A stretch of DNA of 64,000 nucleotides. Source: Nelumbo lutea (lineage: Eukaryota; Streptophyta; Magnoliopsida; Proteales; Nelumbonaceae). Where the stretch lies: the NCBI GenBank assembly GCA_022828595.1, contig JAKGHH010000007.1, positions 34,596,356-34,660,355 on the forward strand, read 5' to 3'. This document shows positions 32,587 to 43,417 of this stretch, in pieces. The position numbers were made by a program, and so were the translations under genes. Numbering within the stretch: position 1 is the first letter of the stretch; each line of letters starts with the position of its first letter. The notes beneath the pieces are model-generated. The model ran no database searches. It was given only the letters and a program-made list of their open reading frames with translations, and was not told where the DNA came from.

Positions 32587-32916
32587 TGGAGATTGGTGGA
32601 GTTTGAAGCCTTGCCCAGGACACTTCTGTTCTTGGAGATTGCCCAGCAGTCGGGAAGAATCAGAGAAAACTTATTTTGAGATGAGATTTAGGGTTTAAAT
32701 CTCAGATTGAAGGTACTGCCCAGAAGTTTCTGGGTAGTTCTTTCAACTCTCCTGAAGTTTGTAACAGGAAGTAGGGTTTTTTGAAATCTCTGTGAGGTGT
32801 GGCTGCCTTTTTTTTAAATCTACTGGACTGGGTAGTCTTTTCACTTCTGTCCCCAGCCTTTTTTATTCGAAAGGGGAGTTGAGTGTGTTCCTTTTCTTCT
32901 CTGTGTTGAACTCAGC

Positions 32917-33870
32917 ATGGGGTTCTTTGGGGGTGAACAGAAACCTACTGGCAAAGGTGTTGAAAGGGCTGTTAGTATGACTGATAACAACCAGTTTCAG
33001 ATTACCACAATCAGGTTTGATGGTTCTAACTATTTGGAGTGGGCTCAATCTGCCATGATGGCCATTGGAGGAAGAGGAAAGTTAGGCTATGTGACTAGAG
33101 ACACTAACGAACCAGCCAAGGATGACCCTTCCTATAAAAAATGAATTCAAGAAAATTATCTTGTGATGACATGGTTGTGCAACTCAATGCAACCCCATAT
33201 TAGCAGAAATTACCTTTGGGCAAAGACAGCCAAGGATATTTGGGATAATATGAAAGAGACTTACTCATAGCCACTTGATGTGGCTAGGGCTTATGAGTTG
33301 AAAACTGAAGTGAACAATCTGAAGCAGGGGGAGTAACCCGTATCAATTTATTTCTCTACTCTGAAATCCTTAGGGCACGAGATAGATCATCTTGAAACAA
33401 TTAAGTGGGAGAGTAACAAGGATGTAGCAACTTATAATAAGTTAGTTGAGAGAAATAGAGATTTTGAGTTTCTTGCGGGTCTGAATTCTGATTTTGACAT
33501 TGTTAGACAGCAGCTTCTCACTAGGGAAAATGTTACCATGTCTCAAGCCTACTCCCTAGTACATAGTGAAGAGAGTAGGAGGAAGGTTATGCTACAAAAT
33601 TCTCAAATGGATGTGGCATTAGCAGCTACAAGACACAAGTATAGTGGTGAGAGGGAGAAAGAGATGAAAAATGAAGGAAAGACCGAAAGAAAGGTGTGTT
33701 TTGTGAATATTGCAGAAAACCTAGACACTCAAAAGACACTTATTGGAAGCTTCACCCCAATCTTGTACCAGAAAGACTCAGGAATAAGAAGGGAAATGCA
33801 AACGCAGCTATTACATCAGATGGTTCTTCCCTTCAAGGACCTCGGTCTACTTCTTTGGAGGCCTTAGTTG
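32917..33870 (+). pseudogene. Copia gag (TG...CT element, plus strand)
   Basis: The frame from 32917 reads MGFFGGEQKPTGKGVERAVS, then FQITTIRFDGSNYLEWAQSA and LGYVTRDTNEPAKDDPSYKK. A TGA follows at 33142. In-frame continuation gives ENYLVMTWLCNSMQPHISRN, TAKDIWDNMKETYS and a TAG. Later come MSQAYSLVHSEESRRKVM and, in another frame, a zinc knuckle CEYCRKPRHSKDTYWKLHP, in which the last metal ligand (Cys) is Tyr. Several stops and at least one frameshift are visible, so it is dead. Gag packages element RNA in the cytoplasm. Confidence 0.85.
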
Positions 33871-35774
33871 TAGTCAGGTACAACTTCCTCCACATCAGCC
33901 TATCTTTGGAGAATGAAGCTGGGCTTGCAGGATCATCTCAGCCTATCTTTGCTACCATTGCACCTCCTTCCTCCACATCAGCCTTCGCCCACTCAAGTAC
34001 AAGAGCCACTGCTTTTCATGCCTCTACCCCAGGTAACACTAACCCTACTTGGATTATAGACTCTGGTGCATCAGATCATAGGGCAAGCTTGTCTTCATTA
34101 TTCACTTCATACAATCTATCTTCAGGCAGAGATAAAGTATCCATTGTTGATGGCTCCCTTGTTCCCATTTCTGGCAAGGGAAACATCAGAGTCTCTGATG
34201 CCATTACCTTGTCCTCAGTTTTGCATGTACCTAAGCTTAGCATTAATTTACTTTCAGTCAGTAGTCTTACAAGAAGCCAGAATTGCTCAATAACCTTCTT
34301 TCTTGACCATTGTATTTTCCAAGATCTGGTGATAAGGAAGGTGATTGGGATTGGTCATGAGATGAATGGAACCTACCTGTTTGAGCACCCACCTAGAAGT
34401 GATAAAGGAGTTGCGAAGTCTTTTTGTTTCTCAGTCTTTGTTTAAGTCAGTTCAAATGTCTTTTTTGAAGTGTGAAAGTTGTGAGCTTACAAAACATTGT
34501 AGATCCTCCTATTTTTTGAGTAATAAAAGAAGCAACACTCCTTTTGAAATTGTGCATACTGATGTGTGGGAGCCAGATCATATTCCTTCTAGGGGGGGTA
34601 TAAGTATTTCTTATTGTTTGATACTGATGTGTGGGAGCCATATCATATTCCTTCTAGGGGGGGTATAAGTATTTCTTATTGTTTGTTGATGATTACTCTC
34701 GTTTCTCATGGGCGTCTCGAGATGAGGTTCCCACCTTAACTCGTGCTTTTCATCAAATGGTCCTCACTCAATTTGAAGTTAGAAACAAAATTTTCAAATC
34801 CGATAATGCCAAAGAATACTTCACTAAACACCTGAATTCAAATTTTCTTGAGTATGGGGTTGTTCATCAGAGTACTTGTCCCCATACACCTCAGCAAAAT
34901 GGGGTAGTTGAGGGAAAAAAATAGGCATATTTTGGAAGTTGCAAGAAGTATTATGCTGAATTCTAATGTTCCCATTCGTTTATTGGGGGATGCTATTAAT
35001 ACAGTTGTGTATCTCATCAACCGAATCCCTTTCCGTGCTTTGGATATGAAAGCTTTTTTTTCATTATTGCATCTTGAGAAAGATTTGTACACCATCCCTC
35101 TTAAAGTTTTTGGATGCACTTATTTTGTTCAAATTTTAGGACCTCATCATTCTAAGTTTGATCCTAAAGCTGCTAAATGTATATTCCTTGGTTATGCACA
35201 GAATCAAAAGGGATATTGTTGTTATGATCCTAGTTCTGGCTCTCGGTTTGTGTCCATGGATGTTACATTTTTTGAGGATGTCCCTTATTACCCAGGTGTT
35301 TCTTCTCAAGGGGAGAACAATGAGAAGGATAGCCCTTGTCCTAAAGTTCCTCAAACTATTCCTATTCCTGAAGGAGAGTTATGCAATGAGGATGCTTGTC
35401 AAAGGTGTAGGGAGTTGAGAGTTTACCACAGGAGGAGGCAGGTTGATTTTGGTGCTCATAATCAGTCCAGGTCAGTTCCTCTCTCCTCTGTAGTTCCAAA
35501 TTCAGGTACTTCTCCCTCCTTGTCTGTTGATACATCACTCTCACCTTTTGATCCCCTACCCCCTCCAAATGATCTTGATCTTCCCATTGCAGTCCGCAAG
35601 GGAAAGCGTCGGTGCACTTCATCTACTGCCCATTGCATATCTCAGTTTATCACCTATGATCATCTTTCGCCATCCTATAAGTCCTACTTGGCATCCATCT
35701 CTATTATATCTATTCCTAGGTCTATCCAGGAAGCTTTTGCAGTACCTGAGTGGAAGAATGCAATGGAGGAATAG
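33870..35774 (+). pseudogene. Copia protease and integrase (TG...CT element, plus strand)
   Basis: Protease keeps TWIIDSGASDHRASLSSLF (DSG intact), then VSIVDGSLVPISGKGNIRVS. Integrase pieces: LKCESCELTKHCRSSYFL, FEIVHTDVW, then a 65-bp tandem duplication (34556-34685) that shifts the frame. FVDDYSRFSWASRDE, IFKSDNAKEYFTKHL and TPQQNGVVEG follow. A frame change near 34915 leads to NRHILEVARSIMLNSNVPIR. The C-terminal part includes SKFDPKAAKCIFLGYAQNQK and a long Ser/Pro-rich spacer. All catalytic acids are present but spread over three frames. Confidence 0.85.
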
Positions 35775-37200
35775 ATGGGTGCTCTCGTTAAAAATAAGAC
35801 CTGGGAGCTAATTAACAAGCCAGAAGGGGAAGAAACCAGTTCGATGCAGATGAGTGTTCATTGTGAAGCATAACGTAGATGGCTCAGTTGAAAGGTACAA
35901 AGCTTGGTTGATTGCAAAGGGGTATACTCAGACTTAAGGAATTGACTACCTAGAAACCTTTGCACCTGTTGCCAAGATGAATACCATTAGAGTTCAACTA
36001 TCCCTTGCAGAAAATTTTTCATGGCCTCTGTTCCAACTAAATGTCAAGAATGCTTTCCTTAATGGCAATTTGCAAGAGGAGGTGTATATGGAGTTACCTC
36101 CTAGTTTTATGATGAATCTATAGGGAAGAAAGTTTGCAAATTGCAAAAGGCTCTATAAGGTTTAAAGCAATCTCTAAGAGCTTGGTTTAACAGATTTAGA
36201 TTGGCTCTTGAAAGGTTTGGTTATGTACAGGACCACTCCAATCACACTCTCTTCATCAAGAGAAATTGTGCTTCTGTCACCCTTCTTGCAGTGTATGTTG
36301 ACGACATTGTTGTGACCGATTGTGATGCTGATGAGATTGATTCTCTCAAACAATTGCTTAATGAGGAATTTGAAGTGAAAGACCTTGGTGACCTGCGATA
36401 TTTCTTGAGAATTGAAGTGGCCTGCTCTAGACATGGTATCTTCATTTCATAGAGGAAATATGTCCTTGATCTCCTTGAGGACACTGAGAAACTAGGAGTT
36501 AAACCAACAGACACACTTATTGAATTGAATCATAAGATAACTGCCGAGGGGGACAAACCTCTTGAAGACAAAGTCATGTACCAACGACTAGTCCAAAAGT
36601 TCCTTTATCTATGTCTTACTCGTCCTAACATCTCCTATGTTGTCAATGTTGTCAACCCATACATGCATTCTCCTAGAACCACTCATCTATTTGTTGTGGA
36701 AAGAATCCTTGCTTACTTGAAGAAATGTCCAACTCATGGTATACTCTTTAAAAACAATGGTCATATGAAAACCAAGGTGTATACTGATGCTGGTTCGGCT
36801 GGATGTGTTGATGATAGAAGATTGACTTCAAGGTACTGTGCATTTGTTGGAGGTAACTTAGTGTCATGGCGTAGCAAGAAGCAAAATGTTGTTGCCCATT
36901 CAAGTGCTAAGGCAAAATACAGGTCCATGGCTCATGGTGTGGCTGAAGTGTTATGGCTGAGATTCCTTCTTGAGGAACTAGGGATTGAGTATGAGAAACC
37001 ATTGTGGTTGTATTGTGATAACCAAGCTGCTATAAATATTGCTCACAACCCCATCCAGCATGACTGAACTAAACATATTGAGGTTGACTGTCACTTCATC
37101 CGAGACTGAGAGAAAGTTGCTTCTCAAGATGTTTGCTTGCCCTATGTTGCCTATGATATGTAGCTTGTCGATCTCTTCACCAAAACAGTCACCAAAGTCA
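35775..37200 (+). pseudogene. Copia RT and RNase H (TG...CT element, plus strand)
   Basis: After a TAG at 35772 RT continues with [56 protein letters not shown] and KALYGLKQSLRAWF-like text over several frames. The frame at 36201-36452 holds LLAVYVDDIVVTDCDADEI (YVDD intact) and DLGDLRYFLRIEVACSRHG, with a stop at 36450. 36525-37067 carries FLYLCLTRPNISYVVNVV and RNase H motifs (KVYTDAGSAGCVDDRRLTS, SSAKAKYRSMAHGVAEVLW, LYCDNQAAINIAHNPIQHD). The last part is again broken (HIEVDCHFIRD). The usual YTDADW reads YTDAGS. Confidence 0.85.
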
Positions 37201-37262
37201 AATTGGAATCAGATTTGTGCAAGTTGGGAATGATGAATATCTATTCCCAACTTGAGGGGGAG

Positions 37263-37525
37263 TGTAGTGATACAATGGACCAGACCTGGTATATTTACGT
37301 GTGGACCAGACTTGCTTTCTTGTACTATTATAGGTAGCAGGGCATTTTTGTCCTTTTACCTAATGTTATGTTAAACACATAAATAATACTGCTTAGGGCG
37401 GCAGTAATGTAACATTTTTCGCCCATTCCTCTCTTGTTCTTTTTCTATTTTCTTCTCTCTTCTTCTCTTCAATTTTTGGGTTACTTTTCAACCTAAAAGT
37501 TCTGCTAACAACAATAACTTCAAGT
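37263..37525 (+). repeat. 3' LTR, TG...CT ends
   Basis: 263 bp. Preceded by the polypurine tract in CTTGAGGGGGAG (37251-37262). Confidence 0.88.
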
Positions 37526-37629
37526 CATTTTATGAAATATGTTTTATATTAAGAAGAATGAAGTGCAAGTGGGCTAGAGCAGAGACCCTAAAACAAAATA
37601 AGGTGTCATGGAGGGTGTTTGAGAGCGAA

Positions 37630-37770
37630 GCCCCCTACCCAAACTTTTTATCCCTTTTCTACCCTTTCTTTCTTTTTTTCCTTCCCTTTCTTTTTTTCCT
37701 TCCCTTTCTTTCTTTTCTTTCTCTTCCCTTCCCTTTCCTTTTTTCTTTTCTTTCTTTCTTTTCATATGAG
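37630..37770. repeat. CT-rich low-complexity tract
   Basis: CCTTTC and TTTCTTTC repeats in the right arm of the CAATGTTTTAAAA element. The overlapping open frames are poly-Phe/poly-Lys shadows. Confidence 0.8.
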
Positions 37771-37879
37771 GTGTGCATGAGGCATACACCTCGGAGGCAT
37801 CAACACCTTTGGCTTGCTCTTTAGGGTGTTTTGAGCGTGCCTCACCTAGGGGCTCCCACACCTTTTAAAACATTGTTCC

Positions 37880-38140
37880 TGTTAGCGTAGGGGTATTTCT
37901 GTCTCTATACTTATATTAAGCTTGCTGATCTGTAATATTATGTTAGACCAATGCTCCTTACTTAAATAAGGGCACATATGTCTTTTCCATTATTCTAATA
38001 ATAAAAGAACATGTCTGGTCGAATGAGAGTTAGGTTTTGACTTCCAGTTCAAACTAGACTCTCTCTCTCTCTCTCTCTTCTAACTTTCTACGTGATTGAT
38101 CTCAGACAAATATAACTCCAAGGCAGGCCGAATCATAACA
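37880..38140 (+). repeat. 5' LTR
   Basis: 261 bp, starts TGTTAGCG and ends ATCATAACA. Contains a short CT run near 38055. Confidence 0.92.
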
Positions 38141-38152
38141 TGGTAACAGAGC
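38141..38152 (+). other. tRNA primer binding site
   Basis: TGGTAACAGAGC, one base from the usual TGGTATCAGAGC, directly after the 5' LTR. Confidence 0.85.
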
Positions 38153-38732
38153 AACTTGAATCTGCCTAGATTTCTATTCTCTGCGCACCCAATTTAGGGT
38201 TTCTCTTGGTTTTCCTGCATTCAACAGGAGATAAGGGAAAGGGCTAAAAAGGAGCGATCGCCCTCTCCCCTTGGAGGTTTCTATGCCTCCAGTCGTGTCT
38301 TGTGGGGTCAGTTGTTGTGGTTTCTAAGCCCTCCCCTAATCAATGTAGGGCTGATTCATGTGGTGCAGTGTGTGTCATGTGTGGACTGATTTTCTTCTCG
38401 TGTGGTTGTTCCTTCAGTAATAAGGTAAGAGATTTCTATGCATGATTTCTGTTGTGGATCAACTACGAAGTATGTTTCAGATCATATGTTGGGGTTTCAG
38501 ACAGTAGCGTGCTAGGGTTTATGCTGTTTTTTGTGTAATTCAAATGAAGAGTTGTGATCATATAGTGGTGAGATTTCAGGTAGCCATAGGAGTAGGGTTT
38601 GTAGTGAAACGAGTACAATTTTCAGCAATAACAAGCGCTGAAATCAGTGTGACAAGTGTGATCTAGTAGTGTGCAATGTGCAGAATTCAGTGATAATAGA
38701 ATTCAGCAAGTGTGCAGAATCGGTGATAACAG

Positions 38733-39906
38733 AATGGGAGATAACAGTGACTGTAAACCTAATGTGACGGTGCCTACAAACTACCTGAATGTTCAAATGA
38801 CCTCCATTAAACTAAATGGAGAGAATTATGTGCCTTGGGCTAAATCCGTTGAAGTCTTTCTAAAGGAAAAGAAGAAGGTAAAACACATAAGAGAGGAGAA
38901 ACCCTCCACTGACTCTCACGAGTATGAAGACTGGGAGCAAAAGGATGCTCAGATCATCACATGGTTATGAAATAGTATGGAACCCAAGATTAGTGTAAAT
39001 TTCATGTTTCTTGACACTGCCAAAGATGTGTGGGACCATGCAAAGAAATTGTATTTGGGTCAGGACAACACAACCAGAGTGTATCAGCTTTATCAGGAGT
39101 ACTTTAATATGAAATAGGGCAATCAGAGTCTTGAGTACTATGCCAGTATGAGAAACATACGTAAAGAGTTGAATGTCTATCACCCTCTCACTTTTGATGT
39201 CAAAATTCGGCAACAACAGAGAGAACAGCTTGATGTGACTTGATTTTTGGTGGGACTAAAATCTGAATTTGAACCAGTAGGGGCTTAGATACTAGGAAGA
39301 TCAGCTCTTCCCTCTTTAGAAGAGGTACTTGCTCGACTCCGGAGGACTTCTACCAGATCTACTGAGAACTCGAATATCTCAGATAGATCTGCCTTTTTTG
39401 TGTCGAGAGGCCGTGGTGCTAGAGGTGGAGCTCGAGGAGCTCAGTTTGGCCGTGGTGGTAGTAGTGGTCCGGTGTATGGCCGAAGTGGCAATGGTGAGCA
39501 TACTTATAATCGTGGCAGTGGTCGTACTGGGGGCAAAGATTCAGGGGGAGCCCGTGGTAGAGAGCGTGGTTCAAGCCCGAGGAGGTGCACTCATTGTGGT
39601 ATGGATGGACATACCATTACCTATTGTTATGATCTACATGGTCCACCCTCAACCTGGGCCAATCATGCCGTGACTAGTGACACCAGTTCTAGCTTTAGAC
39701 AAGAGAACCATTCATCTGATCAGATACCTCCTCCATCCACAGATGGTCCCCTGAAGGAGATGATGAGTGTTCCCCGTGATGAATATGAGAATTTATCCAA
39801 TACACATCACAACAGAACACGGCGACTTTCGCCCACTCAGGTATGGCTTGTTTGGCATCCACACCCAATCCCTGGATCATTGACTCTGAAGCCTCCGATA
39901 ACATGA
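38733..39906 (+). pseudogene. Copia gag with Gly/Arg-rich linker and zinc knuckle
   Basis: Starts at ATG 38733 (MGDNSDCKPNVTVPTNY). Motifs are MTSIKLNGENYVPWAKSVEV, EYEDWEQKDAQIITWL, a TGA at 38968, then NFMFLDTAKDVWDHAKKLY and YYASMRNIRKELNVYHPL. Further stops fall near 39117, 39240 and 39286. The frame from 39400 is a Gly/Arg-rich stretch (SRGRGARGGARGAQFGRGG) leading to an intact CCHC knuckle, CTHCGMDGHTITYCYDLHG. The Gly/Arg-rich (RGG-like) linker is unusual among the gags in this window and probably helps bind RNA. Confidence 0.85.
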
Positions 39907-41512
39907 CTGGAACTCCACGTGTGTTTTTTTCCCTATCTCATTGCTCAACATCACAATCTGTCACCCTTGCTAATGGTTCCACATCCTCAATTTGTGGTGT
40001 TGGTAATGTTGACCTAGACCATGTATCCCTCTCCTCAATTTTGTATGTTCCTAAATTGCCTTTTAATCTTATGTCTGTTAGTAAACTGACCAAATCACTT
40101 AACTGCTCAATTACTTGTTATCCTTCTATGTGTGTTTTTCAAGATCTCAAGACAAGGATGAAGATTGGTGGAGGGCATGAAGCTGGTGGACTGTATTATC
40201 TTGACGGTGGTGGAAGAACTTCAACAGCTCTCGAGTCATCTCTTTCTCCTCTCCAGTGGCACTGCCGATTCGGTCATCCGTCGCTAAAAGTTTTGAAGTC
40301 TTTGGTTCCGTCTTTGAGTCAACTTTCTGTTTTGGATTGTGAGTCGTGTCAGTTTAGGAAACACCATCGTGTTCCCTTTAAGTCTAGGGTTGATAATCGT
40401 GTGTTGAGTCCTTTTTCTTTGATTCACTCCGATGTTTGGGGTCCTTAAAAAGTGATGTCATATAATGGATATAGATATTTTGTCATTTTTGTCAATGACT
40501 TTTCAAGGATGACGTGGCTCTATCTAATGAAAGAAATAAGTGAATTGTTTACCGTTTTTCAGAAATTTTATGCTGAGATTCGTAATCAATTTGGTGTTCA
40601 CATTAAAGTTTTCCGTTCTGATAATGGCCGTGAATATTTATCCTCATCATTTCAAGAATACTAGACCAACACGGCATTATACATCAGACCTCATGTACCT
40701 ACACCCCACAACAAAATGGGGTGGCTGAGAGAAAGAATCGCCATCTCTTGGAAACATCACGATCCCTCATGCATCACATGAATGTTCCCAAACCCTTTTG
40801 GAGTGATGCGGTGCTTACTTCTTGCTTTCTGATTAATCAGATGCCCACGTCCATCCTTGATGGTTGTTCTCCGTTTACAATCTTGTTTCCCGCCTTGTCT
40901 CTATTTCCTCTTACGCCTAGGGTATTTGGGTGTGTCTACTTCGTCCATAATTTGGGTCCCAGGATTGACAAGTTCGATGCCCGTTCTCTCAAGTGCATCT
41001 TCCTTGGCTATTATCGGACCCAGAAAGGGTATAAGTGTTACCATCCTAGTTCTCGATGGTCCTTTGTGTGTGCTGATGTCACCTTCTTTGAGTCTACTCC
41101 GTTCTTTTTGGGGTCCGGGGATGCTTCTCCCTCCTCGTCACCTCCTCCTCTTCCACTTCCCGTTGTCGATCCTCTTCCCCTTGTTCCAGCAATGACCAAA
41201 TCCTTGCCTCCAATGCCACCACCTGTTGAACGCCCACCTATCCGTCAAGTGTATACATATCGCCCACGCGTACCAACTGCTACTCCTCCGACTACATCAC
41301 CATCAATAGATCCATCTCCAGACCTGAACCCCACATCTGAGCTTGATCTCCCCATTGCCTTGCGGAAAGGTAAACGCACTTGCACCCATCATCCTATTTC
41401 TACTTATGTTTCACTTACTCACCTTTCCGCATCCCATCGCCAATTTGTCACCTTGTTATCATCAGTAGTTGTCCCTAAAGATGTCAAGGAAGCCCTTGCC
41501 TCTCCAGGGTAG
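39843..41512 (+). pseudogene. Copia protease and integrase
   Basis: Protease: NPWIIDSEASDNMTGTPRVF, in which the usual active-site DSG is DSE, so it is probably inactive. The zinc finger half follows (WHCRFGHPSLKVLKSL, LDCESCQFRKHHRVPF), then LIHSDVWGP and a TAA at 40446. The core resumes as YNGYRYFVIFVNDFSRMTWL and HIKVFRSDNGREYLSSSF, breaks near 40662, and returns at 40721 with MAERKNRHLLETSRSLMHHM. The last frame carries LGPRIDKFDARSLKCIFLGY, a long Pro-rich spacer and [20 protein letters not shown], then PKDVKEALASPG where RT begins. Confidence 0.87.
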
Positions 41513-43007
41513 TGCCGTGCGATGGATGAACTTTCAACGCTTCATCATAATCACACTTGGGACCACATCGTTCTTCCTCCTGGGAAGCAAGTTGTTGGTT
41601 GTAAATGGGTGTATACAGTTAAGTATTTGCCTGATGGTAGTGTTGAACGCTTGAAAGTGCGATTGGTTGCAAAAAGGTACTCGCAAAACTATGGTATTTG
41701 ATTACACAGAGACCTTCTCACCAGTTGCTAAGATAGGGTCAGTTCGTGTTGTTATCTCTCTTGTAGCCATGTATGCTTGGCCGCTATATCAGCTTGATAT
41801 CAAGAATGCCTTTTTGCATGGCAACTTACTCGAGGAGGTCTGCATGGAGAGACCTCCAGGGTTTGTTGCTCAGGGGGAGGATGGTAAGGCGTGCAAACTA
41901 AGAAAGGCTATATATGGGCTAAAACAGTCTCCTTGAGCATGGTTTGGTAGGTTCAGTGAGGTGGTAAAGAAGTTTGGTATGAGACAGTGCCAAGTTGATT
42001 ATTCTGTATTCAGTCATGACTCTCCGGGAGGAAAAGTACTATTGGTGGTGTATGTAGATGATATTGTTATTACCGGGAGTGATAACATGGGTATTGCCAG
42101 GCTGAAGACTTATCTACAGGATCATTTTCAGACAAAGGACCTTGGTAAACTGAAATATTTCTTGGGGATAGAAGTAGCAAGATCTAAGTATGGGATTAAT
42201 CTGTGCCAGAGGAAATATGTGCTTGATTTGCTGGAAGAAACAGGCTTGTTGGGTGCTAAACCAACCGAAACACCTATGGACACAAATACTAGGCTAATCA
42301 GTGATATGGGTGAAGTGTTTGAAGACCCCGGCAGATACCGACGACTTGTAGGTAAATTGAACTACCTAACCATTACTAGGCCAGACATCTCATTTGCGGT
42401 TAGTGTGGTAAGTCAATTCATGCAGAAACCTCTGATTCCTCATTGGAATGCAGTTCTGAGAATTGTGAGGTATTTAAAAGGGGCTCCGGGTCGCGGTTTG
42501 ATATACAGAAGTGGTGAAAAACTTGAAGTAGAAGGGTATTCTGATGCTGACTGGGCCAGTTCTGTGTCTGATAGGCGATCTACCACAGGCTATTGCACTT
42601 TCCTGGGAGGTAACCTGGTGACATGGAAAAGTAAAAAGCAGACAGTCGTGGAAAGAAGTAGTGCAAAAACAGAATATAGGGCTATGGCGCATACTGCTTG
42701 TGAATTAGTGTGGCTAAGGAACCTTCTACCAGAAGTAGGGTACAACATCAACACTCCAATGAAGCTCTATTGTGACAATCAGACTGCAGTTCATATTTCT
42801 TCTAATCCAGTGTTTCATGAAAGAACCAAGCACATTGAGGTTGGCTGTCACTTTGTGAGGGAGAAGGTGCTGAATGGAGAACTAAACACTGCATACGTTA
42901 ATACAGGAAACCAGTGGGCAAACTTATTTACAAAAGGTTTGAGTCGGGGAAGAGTGGACTACATATGTAACAAGCTGGGATTATATGATATATACTCACC
43001 AGCTTGA
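41513..43007 (+). pseudogene. Copia RT and RNase H, with a long open 348-codon tail
   Basis: The first RT part is interrupted near 41511 and 41680 but shows VVGCKWVYTVKYLPDGSVER-like text and FSPVAKIGSVRVVISLVAMY, then [12 protein letters not shown] and LRKAIYGLKQSP. A TGA replaces the next codon (41935). From 41961 one frame of 348 codons stays open to the end: VVYVDDIVITGSDNMGIARL (YVDD), LGKLKYFLGIEVARSKYGIN, YRRLVGKLNYLTITRPDISF, RNase H SDADWASSVSDRRSTTGYC, LYCDNQTAVHISSNPVFHER and VGCHFVREKV, ending YDIYSPA-stop at 43007 beside the polypurine tract. Confidence 0.9.
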
Positions 43008-43014
43008 GGGGGAG

Positions 43015-43192
43015 TGTTAGCATAGGGGTATTTCTGTCTTTATACTTATATTAAGGTTGTCGATCTGTAATATTATGTTAGAACCAGTGCTCCTTACTTA
43101 AATAAGGGCACATATGTCATTTCCATTATTCTAATAATAAAAGAACATGTCTGACCAAATGGGAGTTAGGTTTTGACTTCCAGTTCGAACCA

Positions 43193-43252
<60 letters not shown>

Positions 43253-43310
43253 CCTTTCTACATGACTGATCTCAAACAAATAGAACTCCAAGGCAGGCCG
43301 AATCATAACA
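43015..43310 (+). repeat. 3' LTR with expanded CT microsatellite
   Basis: 296 bp. It is longer than the 5' LTR mainly because the CT run (about 43195-43248) is roughly twice as long. Polypurine tract AGGGGGAG lies just upstream. Confidence 0.92.
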
Positions 43311-43417
43311 GTTCCAACATACATTAAAGAGGCACACATCATGGAAGTCCAATACTGGAGATTGAAAAAGATAACGAGGTGAAACTACAAACAGGTGAAG
43401 CTAAAAAAGGAGAAACT

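Larger units (their letters stand above)
31849..37525 (+). mobile_element. Ty1/copia retrotransposon with TG...CT LTRs and duplicated primer site
   Basis: The flanking duplication is CATTT (31844-31848, 37526-37530). This sets the LTR ends at TGTAGTGATAC...TTCAACT (TTCAAGT in the 3' copy). The first primer site TGGTATCAGAGC starts directly after it at 32138. Gag, protease, integrase, RT and RNase H follow in order, all broken. It is the same lineage as 21674-26987. Confidence 0.93.
31668..37875. mobile_element. TIR element CAATGTTTTAAAA (8-bp TSD), host of a copia insertion
   Basis: The left end CAATGTTTTAAAA (31668-31680) and right end TTTTAAAACATTG (37863-37875) are perfect inverses. The flanks are TTCCAGCA (31660-31667) and TTCC plus AACA, the right copy being split by the copia element at 37880 (matching in 7 of 8). 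Without the copia element 31849-37525 about 526 bp remain, with GAGGCATAAGCCTC words and a CT-rich tract, and no transposase. The 8-bp duplication suggests hAT-type. Confidence 0.7.
37880..43310 (+). mobile_element. Ty1/copia retrotransposon, TSD GTTCC
   Basis: LTRs at 37880-38140 and 43015-43310, TG...CA ends. GTTCC flanks both sides (37875-37879, 43311-43315). The primer site TGGTAACAGAGC is at 38141-38152. The RT second half through RNase H is a single open frame, while gag and integrase are broken. It inserted inside the right target duplication of the CAATGTTTTAAAA element. Confidence 0.95.

Noticed and set aside
37558..37861. Frames of 88 and 95 codons with poly-Phe or poly-Lys/Glu
   Set aside because: They lie on a CT-rich low-complexity tract and are translation artefacts.
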